This document shows positions 35,793 to 48,500 of a stretch of DNA of 64,000 nucleotides, piece after piece (position 1 is the first letter of the stretch; the number at the start of each line of letters is the position of its first letter). The notes under the pieces are model-generated. The model did no database searches. It saw nothing but the letters and a program-made list of their open reading frames with translations, and was not told the DNA's origin. The position numbers and the translations under genes were made by a program. The stretch lies in NCBI GenBank assembly GCA_902805475.1, contig CADCSX010000025.1:1116001-1180000 (forward strand), written 5' to 3'. This stretch comes from Entonaema liquescens (Eukaryota > Ascomycota > Sordariomycetes > Xylariales > Xylariaceae).

Positions 35793-37580
35793 CTAGCTAA
35801 AAATAGCTTTAACACCTCTCATTGTATAACCTTTCAAGCCAGTGGGTTTCATCTTCTCCACGTCATTCTTATAGAACCTGCGTCCCTCGTCGAGCAGGAT
35901 GTGATCGAGATTGACCCATAACCTCCCGCGGTAATAGGCTTTAGCGCCAATCCATAGCGCAACGATAACAATGACAGAGATGTAGTTCGCGAAGAAGGTT
36001 TTAGCACTCGGTTCATCTCCAAGAGGCCAGACGGCGAGGTAGAATTGGACTATGATGAGTAGGATGCACATGATCAAACCCCACCAAGGACCATAAGGAT
36101 AGATCCAAGATTTCCAGGGGAGCTCCTGGGTTGTACGTCCCTGTCTTGCCCAAGCGTGCCGAAAACGGATGTGTGAGAGACAAATCATTCCCCATCCGAA
36201 TAGAGTGAAGAGAGAGGTAAGATTGGAAAACCAACTGAAGACGTCGACACCAGACTGACTGACGTTGAGGTAGGCTAGTCCGCCACCAAGGACAAACGTA
36301 GGGACTAGACCCCACCATGGGCGTCCAGTTTTATCAGCTTTTGTGAATACTTGAGGTGCCATGTTTAGGTAGGCCAACCCCATGGCCGTGCGGGAGCCAC
36401 CATAGCCTGAGATTGATCCAGTTGAGACAACCGATATTAGGATAACTGCGTTCATCATGTGAGCTAGGACAGGGATACCTGCGTCGCTATATGCAATGAC
36501 GAATGGCGAAGAACCAGTGCCCCCGGCACCATCAGCACCGAAAAGGCGGTCATTTCTGGGATCAACATTGATGGTAACCATTAGGGATCCAACTAAGTAG
36601 AAAAGCGCAAGGCGGAGCCATATGGACCCGACTGCGCGAGGGATCGACTTTTTCGGGTTGGCTGTCTCGGCGGCGACCAAGCCTGAATTCTCGGATCCAG
36701 ACATGGCAAAGATACAAGTAGGCATGACGGCGAGAAAGCCTTTGAAACCGTGCGTAAACGGGATCTCGTTCCAGTACCGAAAACCCACCGCGTCGTAACC
36801 TGCTCCTCCAGCTGACATGATAATCATGGATATAATAACGACGAAGATCCAGCCAAATTTAATCGTGCTGGCGATGACTTCGATTTCACCGAAGAGGGTA
36901 ACGGCACCAATATTGATGATGATGATGACGACTAGCCATATGCTGATCCATCCTGCTATTGGCACGCGGGTTGTCCAGTAAGTGATGACGGTATTCGCTG
37001 ATGCTAGCTCGTTCGCTATCGTAATACTATGTTGAACAAGTTATCAGAACCTAGTGGACATCTGCACGTATGGATACGGGGTATCACTAACCAGTAGCTG
37101 AACCAGTAAGACCAGCCGAGGGCAAAAGCAGCTGCCGGATCAACGAATTTTCCTTTAAAAATATTGATTAGATAAAGTCGTATAAGAATTCAGTCCATGG
37201 AGTTTGTACTGACCGGTCCACTGTACGAAGGCTGATGGCAGAGGATACATACACGCCATCTCGCCGATGGAATGACTGACACACCAAATCATAGAGCCGG
37301 CGAGACAGTATCCGAGAAAGATTCCAGCGGGACCACCATGAGCCAAGGAGGTACCGCTACCAAGCCATAAGCCCATACCGATACTGGAACCAAGAGCTAT
37401 CATCGTCAAATGGCGTGTGCTCAAAGAACGCTTCAATTCGGTATCAGCACCATGATCGCCGTCATGATCACCACTGAATTCAGTGTAAGGTTGGCCTATG
37501 AATGAAGGTTGCTTATCGTGAAGGTCACTGCTACCATTGTAGGCAGCAGAGGGAGTGGGAGAATCATCAACTGCCATCAT
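35793..37580 (-). CDS. Amino-acid permease, APC superfamily (GAP-like)
   Basis: Exons 37214-37580, 37092-37152 and 35793-37026 (introns of 61 and 65 bp) give 553 residues with no break. A hydrophilic cytosolic N-terminus of about 50 residues precedes the first helix motif, RHLTMIALGSSIGMGLWLGS, the substrate-binding unwound helix of fungal amino-acid permeases. Next come GPAGIFLGY, SIGEMACMYPLPSAF and, across the splice sites, WTGKFVDPAAAFALGWSYWF. A PYGPWWGLI loop and about 12 hydrophobic segments follow. The protein should import amino acids with protons at the plasma membrane. Substrate range cannot be read from the sequence. It converges with the trypsin-like gene. Such permeases are usually under nitrogen control, but no GATA cluster was checked here. 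Confidence 0.92.
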
Positions 37581-39780
37581 TTACTGCGACATAAAATACG
37601 ACACAAGAGGGTTCTCTGGAATTGGGGAGGGTCAGGGTTGAGGATAGGGGTGTGTTAACATTAAAAAAATAAAAAAATAAAAAAGGAGAAAGTCTTCTGG
37701 AAAGAATTCAAAGAGTATGGGAAGGGAAGGTGCGTGTACTGCTTCTTATTAATTCTAGTCGTGATACCCCTGATACATATTATGTGTAACACTTGTGACC
37801 GTTTGTATGCAGTTGACTTTGGAAGGAGGATTTAACCAGAGGGAAAGAGTTGGAAGTCACAACTCCTGATTTGATACGAAAACGAGAGAAACAATTCTAC
37901 CCCAAGTTTCTAGCTGAACACAACAAATTACGGTCCGAAAGTAAAGGTTGATAAAATAAGCCTCGGGCGTAGCATTGCCCAGGTCATTCGAGGGATGGTT
38001 TATTGATAAGGGGCTCGACTCTGAATCTGTCTCGGACCTGATGATAAACGAAAGACAGTGCGGCATCTAACGCATCGAATATGTATGGCTACAGGTTCGT
38101 TGACTGGTTGTTATTTCTTCCACGGCTTATTTTACAAGCCAAAAAGTCAAGCTTCCGGGCTGACCTGAAAGTCGTACAACACGCGTCTTTCAACCTAAAC
38201 ACCTAACATGCCAACAGATGAACCCCGCCTATCTGGCATATTCGAAGAAGGATGGATGCACGACGCAACAGTGAGGGCTAAGGATACCTACCTCTTACGC
38301 GTCGCACAGGAGTCAGCTGTGATGCCACAAGTATCAAGGTTCCATGATGTACAACACCAATCACCATGTACACGACAATCCTATGATGCGGCATGGTCCG
38401 TCAGCCTCTAGCCATGGTGGTTTTGAGAGCCAGTCATATAGCTTGAAATCTATTCATTTTAATCGAGAGATCGCTAGGCGTCGTGGCTGAACGCAACATT
38501 CCACACCCTTATCGCAGCGAATCAACAATCTCTCTTGCCGTATTGCAACTCCTTGATCCGACAGACTGTTGCACACGAGGCTTGCCTTGCCCCGTATTGT
38601 GTTCGCCCAACTCATCAGGGTTGTATTGTTCTTCAGGCATTCTCTCCGAGTTCTACGCAGCTCTAGATGCTCTACACCGAGCTTGGGAAGACGCGCACCG
38701 GGCATCCCGTGGCTGCGGTAAAGACTTGTTTCAATAATCAGATACGTATTTCTCGGGTGTCTTAAGGTGACAGGTTGGTTTAATTCGAGAGAGCCACAGC
38801 TTGGTATCACCAATCAGGATTGTCCCGTTCGCGAGATAAGGCTGTACCTGGATCCGGGTAAAGCGCTAAGTACAAGGGAAAATTCCTACGAAATGGGTCG
38901 TGTAGGTGCATATCCCGAGCTTGCCTAAGGCATAATTCTTCAAATTCGATGCCAGGAACTAGGTTAAGTACCTAAGCCAATGAGTCTCTCTACCAAGCCT
39001 ACCAAGCAGCCAAGCAGATGCAATCTCTTGGCGTAGATTAGATCTGTACCAAACCCTGCTAGTGATCGGTAGTGATTCGTTATCGACTTTTGTGACTTAC
39101 TGGAGCGGACATTCTTAAAAAGGCATCCATCGTCATCTTCGGTTCCTATCGATGCCGGTATTACATTTTTACTAATGTTTGACCTAATCTATGGACAGTT
39201 CAAGTTACAGATTTGCGGATATGAGCTACCTATTTGAGAATCGTCTCGATAATGCGTACCTAATGTACGCAGTTATGCCGATGATCTTGTTCGTACCCCC
39301 ACTCTTGTCGCTATTATGATTTGCTAATATTCTTTTAAGTCGTTTCGCTCGTAGGAACCTTGTTGGTCCCTGTTTACAAGCTCTCCCCATAGCCCTTCAA
39401 CTTTTAATAGGAGTTCTGAGTGCAGCTAAACTCAAGACTGGAAGTTGCCATGAATTTATGACAATTTTTGGCTCGTAAGCTCCAAAATGCCGACGAGCAG
39501 ATATTTCACAACCATGGCTAATGCGGAAGGCGAGGATCTCTTAACCGCTTGGCGTGGGGACTTTGAGCCAACGGCATTGCCGCATGAGTACACGGGGGTA
39601 TGTTTCGACTACGATTCACGCAGGGATGGGCTCCGATGAGCCCCTGAGAGGAGACGACTTCAAGTCGATCTTTGACTATAATCTTTGACTATATAATAGT
39701 AGATGAGGCGACGATGGCCTTGCTCGAGGTTCCTAGGTGCCATACCTCTCCACGAGTCCGACAAGTCCATTACTTCCAGG
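37581..39780. other. 2.2 kb intergenic region between divergent permease and phytase-like genes
   Basis: This holds the promoters of the permease (minus) and the phytase-like gene (plus). A TATA-like word CTATATAATA lies at 39,688-39,697, about 85 bp before the preferred phytase-like start. Frames at 38,208-38,813 overlap on both strands and have no motif. An A-rich run lies at 37,660-37,685. Confidence 0.5.
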
Positions 39781-42066
39781 ATGAGGTCTTCTTTTCTCCT
39801 CGCTACTTCGTTAGCCGCGAGTGCAACTACGGCGGCTGCATTAGAAGTTGATCTCCCGATTTCAGCAAGATCGGGTGAAGTAGAGTCAGATTCGACGGCG
39901 GTATTCTATCATGATTCGCAACCCGTCCTCGTTGGTAATGACGGCGGTGCAAGCACAGGTGGTTTTCGACTCTTCGACTTGAATGGCGAGACTCCCTTGA
40001 CTGAGAAGGGCCACGAAACTCCTGGTCGAACCAAGCTTGTTACGGCTGTACACAACATCGGCGAGAAGGACCTTGTTGTTACTATTGCTCAACCTGACTC
40101 CTATTTCCGACTCTATGATGCAAATACGGCTGAGCAAGTAGGCGAGCCGCTTGCGCGCACCTTAGGAGACTGGTCGGCTCTCTGTTCTTGGAAGAGCCAA
40201 AGTAGTGGAGAACAATACCTGTACTTGTTTGGCAAGAAACAAACCGTGCAACACCTCTTGAGAGAAAATAATGGAACCTACGAAATTGTCGAAATCCAAA
40301 CCTTCGAGAACCCAATTGAAGCGACATCGTGCGCCATTTCTTTATCTGCTGAAACTGTCTATTTTGCGACCGACGACGGGCCGGAGATTTACGCATTTGC
40401 TGCAGCGGAGACAACTTCAACCCCTCAAATTAGCGTTCTAGGAAAGGCCGAGGATGACGTTACGGCGCTGGCCACTTATATTGGAGCCGACTCCGACTAT
40501 ATCCTAGTTGCTGAGAACGATGTCATCGCAGTCTATAATACGTCCCTCGTGCTTTTAGGGTCTATGAAGGTTATTGCGGATGAAGAGGTTGAGGTTAAGG
40601 GCTTAAATGTCTATCAAGCGTCAACACAGAAATATCCATCAGGCGCGGTAACCTATGCTACTAAAAGCGATTCCGGAAAAGGGTTTGCTATCGGTTCCCT
40701 AGAAACAGCCTTCGGTGGGTTGGGTCTAGATTTAAACACTTCTTACGACCCTCGTACGAATTCAAGCAAATCATCCGGCCCGATTTGTTCGGAATGCAAT
40801 TCCAATGGTTTTTGTCAAGCTGGAACTGGTGACGCAAGTAAGGTTTCGTGCTCATGCTTCGCCGGGTTTGATGGCGAGGATTGCGCAAAGTTCACGTGCC
40901 GTAATGACTGCTCGGCACATGGAGAATGTGTTGGAGCGAATATCTGCCAATGCGAAGATGGATGGGGTGGCTTGTATTGCGCGTTCAAAGCAGTACAGCC
41001 AGTTGCCGAGACAGACGCTCATGGTGGCGATGGAGATGATCCTGCGATATGGATATCACCCACTGATAAGTCTGCATCGAGGATTATCACCACTACGAAG
41101 TCGGAAGAAGGTGCTGGATTGAGCGTCTTCGATCTCAGTGGAAAGTTACTGCAGAGCATAGATGCAGGCGAACCGGACAACGTCGATGTGATATATAATT
41201 TCCAGGCCGGAAACAGGACCATTGACCTGGCGTATGCTGCTTGTCGAACTGATAATACTTTATGGTAAGTTTTACTCTACCCGCCTTATCTGTCACGTCT
41301 AACAATTTCTAGCCTCTTTGAAATCACTTCCAATGGAACTCTACAGACCATAGCCGGTGGTTCGCAGCCGACTAAGGATGGCTATAAAGTCTACGGTAGC
41401 TGCGTGTATCATTCACGTAAAAGTGGCAAGCAGTATCTTTTCGTCAACGCGAAGTCAGCCGAGTATCTTCAGTATGAACTCTCGTGGGCTGATGATGCAT
41501 TGCAAACCACCTTGGTGCGTAATTTTACTGGAGGAACCGGAGGCCAAGTCGAAGGATGTGTTTCAGACGAGGCAAATGGGTGGATTATTATCGGCGAGGA
41601 ACCTCGCGCTCTTTGGCGCTATGGTGCAGAGCCAGATGATGACTCCACCAAGGGGTTCCTTATCGGAGAAGTTGGCGACGGCACTATGTACGCTGATGTT
41701 GAAGGTGTGACATTGGTGGAAGGCCCGTCAGCGGACAAAGGTTTCATAATCGTCAGCCAGCAGGGCGTTAGTGCGTATAATGTGTATCGTCGAGCGGCAC
41801 CTCATGACTACGTTGAAACTTTCACCATATACGACAACTCGGAGAAAGGCATAGATGGCGTAACTAACACTGATGGACTAACCGCTGTAGGTGCGGCTCT
41901 TGGCGATGCATTCCCTAGGGGATTAATAGTCACCCATGATGATGCCAATCAGCTACCGGAAGGAGGCACGAGCGATCAGGCGAGTTACAAGCTGGTTAGC
42001 CTTGGGGATGTGCTTGGGGAAGACCTGATGAAAGAGGTCGATGCCAACTGGGACCCAAGGGCTTAG
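39781..42066 (+). CDS. Secreted beta-propeller phytase-like protein with EGF modules
   Basis: Exons 39781-41264 and 41313-42066 (48 bp intron, GTAAGT...CTAG) give 745 residues. The start at 39,781 is preferred over the in-frame ATG at 39,703 because it opens with a signal peptide (MRSSFLLATSLAASATTAAA), and a TATA-like box lies about 85 bp upstream. The arrangement is: an N-terminal propeller-like domain (about 25-330), two EGF-like modules rich in cysteine (about 336-405: CSECNSNGFC, CSCFAGFDGEDC, CSAHGEC, CQCEDGWGG), then a second propeller domain with the beta-propeller phytase pattern (HGGDGDDPAIWISP, VDVIYNF, YADVEGVTLV, GIDGVTNTDGLTAVG, LIVTHDDAN). BPP enzymes release phosphate from phytate using calcium. 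The second domain keeps the acidic Asp-rich signatures and is the likely active one; the first is more diverged. Not linked to the polyketide genes by function as far as I can see. Confidence 0.88.
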
Positions 42067-42548
42067 CTTTTCGTTAACTCTGTTGCGCCGATGGAACATT
42101 AAAGCAGAGCAAACACGAGATAGGAAGGTCACAAGGCAACGCGAAATAATAATATGTAGAAACAATCTATAAATTACTTATGATATACCTATACTATAGA
42201 AGAAATTATTACCATCCTGTCACACCAACCAAAATAACTACCTAGACAACTTGGGGGAAAATAGCTTGTGTACAATAGTAAGTCTAAGCGTCATGTTACC
42301 AAACAACCCCGAAGAAAAATAAATGATGAAAAATGGTTATGATGGTAAGTAACGGTAATGAGAAAAATAAACAATAAATAAGGTGAATAATGAAAATGAA
42401 AATGAGAATGAGAAACGCTGAGCACCCCCTTCCCTTATCCCCCATGTCATTCATTCTAATAATCGTTGCAATCAAATATATGTCTGTGTTCCGTCATGTA
42501 TATAGTCCGGTCTTGTCTTGTCCTGTCTTGTATTGTGTCCGTAAATGT
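42067..42548. other. Shared 3' region of the phytase-like and PKS genes
   Basis: These genes converge across about 480 bp. It holds A-rich repeats (AATGAAAATGAAAATGAGAATGAGAA-like purine run near 42,388-42,416) and short CTTGTCTTGTCCTG tandem words at 42,512-42,535. No gene. Confidence 0.55.
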
Positions 42549-45500
42549 CTAGAAGTTGACCAACTTGCTCTTGACGCAGACCGCCTTCGAAAGCGTCTGG
42601 ATCGAGCCGCTAGACAGCAGTTCCAGAACTTGGAGCGTGGCCTCGAACTCGCGCGTGATGAAGTTACGGATCTCAATCGCGACCAGCGAGTCCAGCGGGT
42701 AGTGCGACAGCGAGCGGGTCACGTCGAGATCTTCCAGCTCCATCATCATCACCGCCGCGAGCTTGTGCACCAGGCCGTCGCACACCACGGCCTCGGCCTC
42801 CTCGAGCGTCTTAGCAGCCTTCACAGCCGCGTTATACGAAATGGCCTTGGCGCCACCCGTAGCGGCGGCGTCGGCGGCAGCAGCGGCCTCCATGGCTTCC
42901 CGCAGGTGCTTGCACTTCGCGTCGGGGGTCCAGAACGGCTGCATGCTCGGCGTGATGCGCATGCCGGTGATGGTGTGGTTGTTGCACGCCTTGGCCAGGT
43001 TCCCGCTGATCGCGGCGCCGAGCAGCGCGAGGACTTCGGCTTCGCAGATGGTGTCGCTGCCGAGGTTCTTGGCGACTTCGGCGGCCTTCTCGAGGTCCTC
43101 GGCGAGGTACCCGGAGTCGGAGATGGCGGTCAAGTCCATGGATGAGGCGGGGAGGCCTTGAGCAAGTCGGTATTGCACGAATGCGTTCAGGAAGCAGTTA
43201 GCCGCGGCGTAGGCGGCTTGGCCTCGGTTGCCGACGGCGCCGGCGACGGAGGATATCGCGACGAAGAAGTCTAGAGGGGTGTCAGATAGGGCGTTGTGGA
43301 AGTTCCAGGCTCCTTGGACCTTGGACTCGATGACGGTGGTGTATTGGTCGTAGGTCATCTTCTCGAATAGGACATCCTGCGTATTGTTAGCTAAGTGATA
43401 GAGAAAGGTGAGAGGAGCGAATACTTACGCGAAGAACCATAGCACCGTGAATGACACCCCTTACAGGAGGCAAGCCCTCTAGACCATGTTGGATTAACTC
43501 TTCGACGGATGCAGGGTTGGCGACGTCAGCACGGCGAACCACGATCTGGGCATCAGCTGTGGCGGCTTCGTCAATTAGTTCCTTGACTTTGCCGGTAGCG
43601 CTGCCGCTTCGTGACACTAGCACCAAGTTCCGAGCACCTCGGCTGACCATCCATCGAGCCATACTTCGACCAAGCCCACCGGTACCGCCGATGAGGATGT
43701 AGGAAGCATCAGCCTTGAGGAGCTGGGCAGGTTTGCGAGGAGGTGTAGCCTTGACGACATCGTGGGCGTGAGGTACAACCACGAGCTTGCCGTGTGTCTT
43801 AGCACCGTGTAGAGTTTTAAATGCGGATTCTACCTCAGAGATGGGGAAGACGGTGACAGGGGAGATAGGGCGGATCTTGCCGTATCGCATCAGCTTGGCG
43901 ACGTCGGAGAGAAGCCTTTGTAGTAGCTTTGGTCGCTCGGCAGCAACTGCCATGATGTCAACAGTCATGAAGCTGGCGTTGTTGTCGAACTGGGTCATCT
44001 CCAGTCTTGTGCTAGTGTTGGTGTCTCGGGCGCCGATATCAATCAAGCGACCGAACTTGTTGAGGCTACTCCAGCTCTCACGTAGACCGTCTCCAGTAAG
44101 ACAGTTTAGCACAACGTCAACACCGGCGTTGTCTGTGGCTTGGCGGACAGCGTTACCGAAGGACAGGTTGCGGCTGTAGAAGATGCGATCTTCAGGCAGG
44201 CCGTATTCCTTGATGAGAAATTCCTTCTTCTCGGTGCTGCCAACTGTGGCGAACACCTTAGCGCCGACCATATGGGCAATTGAGATCGCGGCCTGACCAA
44301 CAGCACCGGCGGCGGCGTGGATCAGAACAGTCTCGTCCTCAGCAAGGCGACCAAGTTCCACGAGTGAGTAATATGCTGTGCTATACGCGAGCGGTAGAGT
44401 TGCACCCTCTTCGAACTGCATGTCTGATGGAAGCTTGAATGCGAAGGTAGCCTTGGTACGAGTCGATGTAGCGAATGCGCCCTTCGTGATAGCCGCGACT
44501 CGGTCACCAACCTGGATGTTCCTGACATCCTTACCTATGGCAGTGACTATACCACTGGCTTCTACACCAAAGTCGTGTGTCGCTAGCTTACCATGAGCGG
44601 CTGTAAGGTCCCTGTGATTCACACCAACGGCATGGACCGTGAACTCGATATCCGCGGCGTTAAGTGACTCCTCAACGGTCAAGTCATCAGTGAAGTGGAG
44701 CGTCTCAAGCGCGCCAGCATCTGTGATAGCCATCTTAAGTTTTCGGTCAGTCTCACCGAAAGGAGTTTGCTGTAGAGCAGAGGGCTTAGTCTCCCGGTGG
44801 ACGATTTCGTTCATGACGGGGTCGTTGATGATGCGTGGTGTGAAGAAGGAGCCATCCCTCTCCTGGAATTCAAGTTCACCGTTTAGGGCGCTGCTCTTAC
44901 CGAAGACCGCTGTGAAGATCTTAAGAACGGCCTCGGAGATCTGCTCAGTGGACAGCTGATTCCGCCCATCGAGATCTAATGTGGAGAATGGAAGTAGAGT
45001 CTCAGAGCGGATGGTTCGGCTAAGACCAAGAATCATGTTCAGGTCTGGCGAGGTCGAGTTATCATATGCACCCCGGACAACCCACAGCGCGCCCTGCACG
45101 GTGGTGAGCATCTTTTGGAGGGCAGTAAACTCTTCAGCCTTTAGCTGCGATAGGAGCGGCTTGTCAATCTCAGAGAGGAAGATGAGGAGCTTGTTCTCGG
45201 CCTGAGCCTCTAGGAGACTGCTAGTGCCGGGTAGCTTGCCAGTGATACGTTGTAATGCTTCCGCCAAGCTGAAAGCCACTTGTGTTTGAAGGCTGCCCTC
45301 GCCATATACGATCTCAATGTCTGTGTCAGGAAGATTGCAGTCCTCCACAGGCACCCACTCTGACGATGAGCTGTCAGAGTCACCTGAAACTGGGTCCAAG
45401 ATTGGTTCCCAGTCGAGCTTGTAGCATAGCTCACGGTGGGCCTCTTGCTCGGTTTGGCCATCGCGGTCCAGGATAGGGGCAATGGTAAGGTCATCTAGCT

Positions 45501-48500
45501 TGATGAGGGGCTCTGAAGCGTTAGGGTCAGCAACGAACATAGACACCTTCGTTGGTCTAGGTCCATCTTTGGGTAGCGAACCAAGGCAGTAAGCATTGAC
45601 GGCCTTGCCGGGAACCTTGTTAATATCGATAACATCCTTTGAGATGGATATGCTTGAGACGGATGAGGGGAGGTAGATGGTATCAGGAGCTGGGTTCTCA
45701 GAGCCGGCAATGGGCCAGTACATGGAGATGAGCGACTCGAGGAATGAGGGTTGAATGATAGTGTCGGTTAGGTAGTGGTTGGGCATCTCCTTTGCCACGT
45801 CCGGAACAAGCAGATCAGCTTGGGAGCAAGAGCTAGAAGCCTTGCAGTTGGTGACTCCCTGGAAGGTGGGACCATAAGAGACACCAACCTCGGACAGGTT
45901 GTCATATAACTTATCCATTTCGATAGACGAGGATGCGGCAGCATTGATATCGGATATAGTTGACTGAAGGTGGATGCGCGATGCCAGATTCTGTCTAGCA
46001 TCATCCACGCCGTTTGACTCGTGGGTCTGAACAGCGATTAAGCCCTTGCAGTGTTCCTTCCATCCCTTACTCTTCGTCCATGAGCAGATACGGAACTCGT
46101 CCCAGACTTCGGAGGAAACTAGCGTACCCTCCTGGTGTGCCCTGAGAGTCGTCGTCATCTCCACGTCCTCATCGGGGATAACCAATGGCGCAAGGACAGA
46201 TACGTCACGGAGCTCGAACTTGTCAAAGTGAACATTAGCGCCAATTGCTCGTTGGGCAGCTGCTTCGACCGCCATTGAGACATAACCTGACATAGGGAAG
46301 ATTGTCAGAGATTGGATTCTATGGTGTTGCAGCCAAGGTAGGTCATCAAGGCGGACAATATTTCTCCATGTGGGCTCTAGGTCATTAGAGTAGTTGGCTA
46401 GAGTGCCGAGGATGTCATTGCGCGGAGCAGTTCTGTTCTTGTGCAGGTGAGTCATGCGAGACTCGTGCCAGTACTTGGATGAGTAGTTCCAGGGGTAGCG
46501 AGGTAAATCGCTTAGAACCATTGGGGGCTTGCCGGGCTTAGGGAAGTTGATAGCCTCGAAGTCAATCGGGGCTCCCTTGGCAAAGAGTGTGGCTGCAACA
46601 TCCAGTGCAGTCTCAACAGCATCCTTTTTGCGTGCAAGGGCGGAAGCGTAAGGGATCTTAGCTGCGTCGCCACCTACTGTCTTGAGGATCTGTTTGAGGG
46701 GTCCCTGGAGAGCGGAGTGAGGTCCAAGTTCAACCAGCATGTTGACACCGGTTCTGTGGCCATCAATAGGCTCAAGCATGGTCTGTACGGCCTCACTGAA
46801 TCTCACAGGGCAAGTGAGATTCTGAACCCAGTAGGTTGCCTCGAGCTCAGTACCGTCAATGCGGCGACCAAGCAGGGAAGAGTGGAATCTGACATCAGTC
46901 GAGATAGGTCCCTCAAGCTCATCGATCGAGGCCTGGTAGTCCTTTGCAAGGAGATTCATGTGGTGGGAGTGATAGGCGGTGTCGACAAACAGTTTCCTGT
47001 TAAAGAGTTGCTTCTCTTCTACAACCTTCTTCAACTCATCAATACCGGCCTCATCACCAGAAATGGTCAGACTGCTAGGGCTGTTGTAGCACGCAATCTT
47101 GACTTCACCATCCTTAAGTCCCGAAAGTAGAGGTTCAAACTCTTCTTTACTACCTCCGACCGCCATCATGGCGCCCCTGAGATCAGGATACCTTTCCTTC
47201 AAGACAGGGATAAGACGACCCCTGTGATAGGCGATAGACACACACGCCTCGAAGGTAAGAATGCCAGCAGCATAGGCAGCACCAATTTCTCCACTGGAAT
47301 GGCCAGCCACCGCAGTTGGTACAACACCCCATGATCGCATCAGATCAACCAAAGCCAATTGGATGGCCGTGCAAGATGGCTGGCTGATATGGGCTGCGCC
47401 AACCGCAGAAGTCTTTTCATCTTTGCTTAACTCTTCCACGAGCGACCAAGGTGCTCCCAATGTGCTTAGGCAAGCATCCGCATAGTCAATGGCGTGTGCG
47501 AATACGGGGTATTGCTCATAAAGCTCACGACCCATACCATACCATTGCGCGCCTTGTCCGGTAAAGATGAACCCGATTCTCAACGGGTCTACTTCCTTGC
47601 CGGGTGTGATCTTCTGATTATTGATAGCATCAATGAAGTCGAACGACCTAAGAGCGGGAATTGCTACACGATATTGTAACAAAGATCGTCGTTGACCCAA
47701 GGTGTAAGCAACATCAGACATTAAGTCCTTCTGGAACATCTCGGGTCTTTGCTCCAGATAAATAATTAGACTCTTCAAAACTGCCTCCAATGTGTTCTTG
47801 TCATTGGCGGTGACTGGGAAGAGTTTCCTTCCTGGGTTATCATTCTTGAGATCGGCATCGTTCTTCGGGCCCTTTTGGGTGAAGGGTACCTTCTCAAGAA
47901 CAACATGGGCATTTGTGCCACCAAATCCGAAGTTATTTACACTGATGTATTTCTTATTCCGTGGCCACGGGCGTTGGTTGATGGGGACCTAGTTGGGATT
48001 AGTGAGCGCCACTCAACGCACGGGGCATGGACCGTGTACACACCTTAAGATTCCATTCCTTCCAAGGGATCTTCTCATTAGGGTATTTGAAGTCGTAATT
48101 AGGCAGAATAAAACCTCGCTCCAACATGAGAGCGGACTTGATAATCGCCACAATACCTGAAGCACCTTCGAGATGGCCGATATTTGATTTTACGGACCCG
48201 ATGAAAAGGGGATCTCGTGGCGTTCGACCGGCGCCCAAGACATTGTGAATGGCGGTGGCTTCGATGGGGTCTCCCACCCGTGTCCCTGTTCCGTGGGCCT
48301 CGACGAAGCCACAATCCGCGGGGTCGAGTCCAGCATTAGTATATACTTGACGCATCAATGTTTCTAAGGAGTTATATTAGCGAAGGCTTCCGAGAAATAC
48401 TCCGATAAGCTTACCTTGCGCCTCGCCGGACGGCATCGTGATACCAGGCGTCTTTCCATCCTGGTTGATACCGCTGCCGACGATAATTGCCCTAATTTGA

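Noticed and set aside
38208..38813. Frames on both strands between the permease and the phytase-like gene
   Set aside because: Mutually overlapping, low-complexity or unremarkable, inside a promoter region.
42390..43161. Plus-strand frames of 251 and 132 codons
   Set aside because: They are antisense shadows of the PKS C-terminal exon, driven by its high GC and codon bias.
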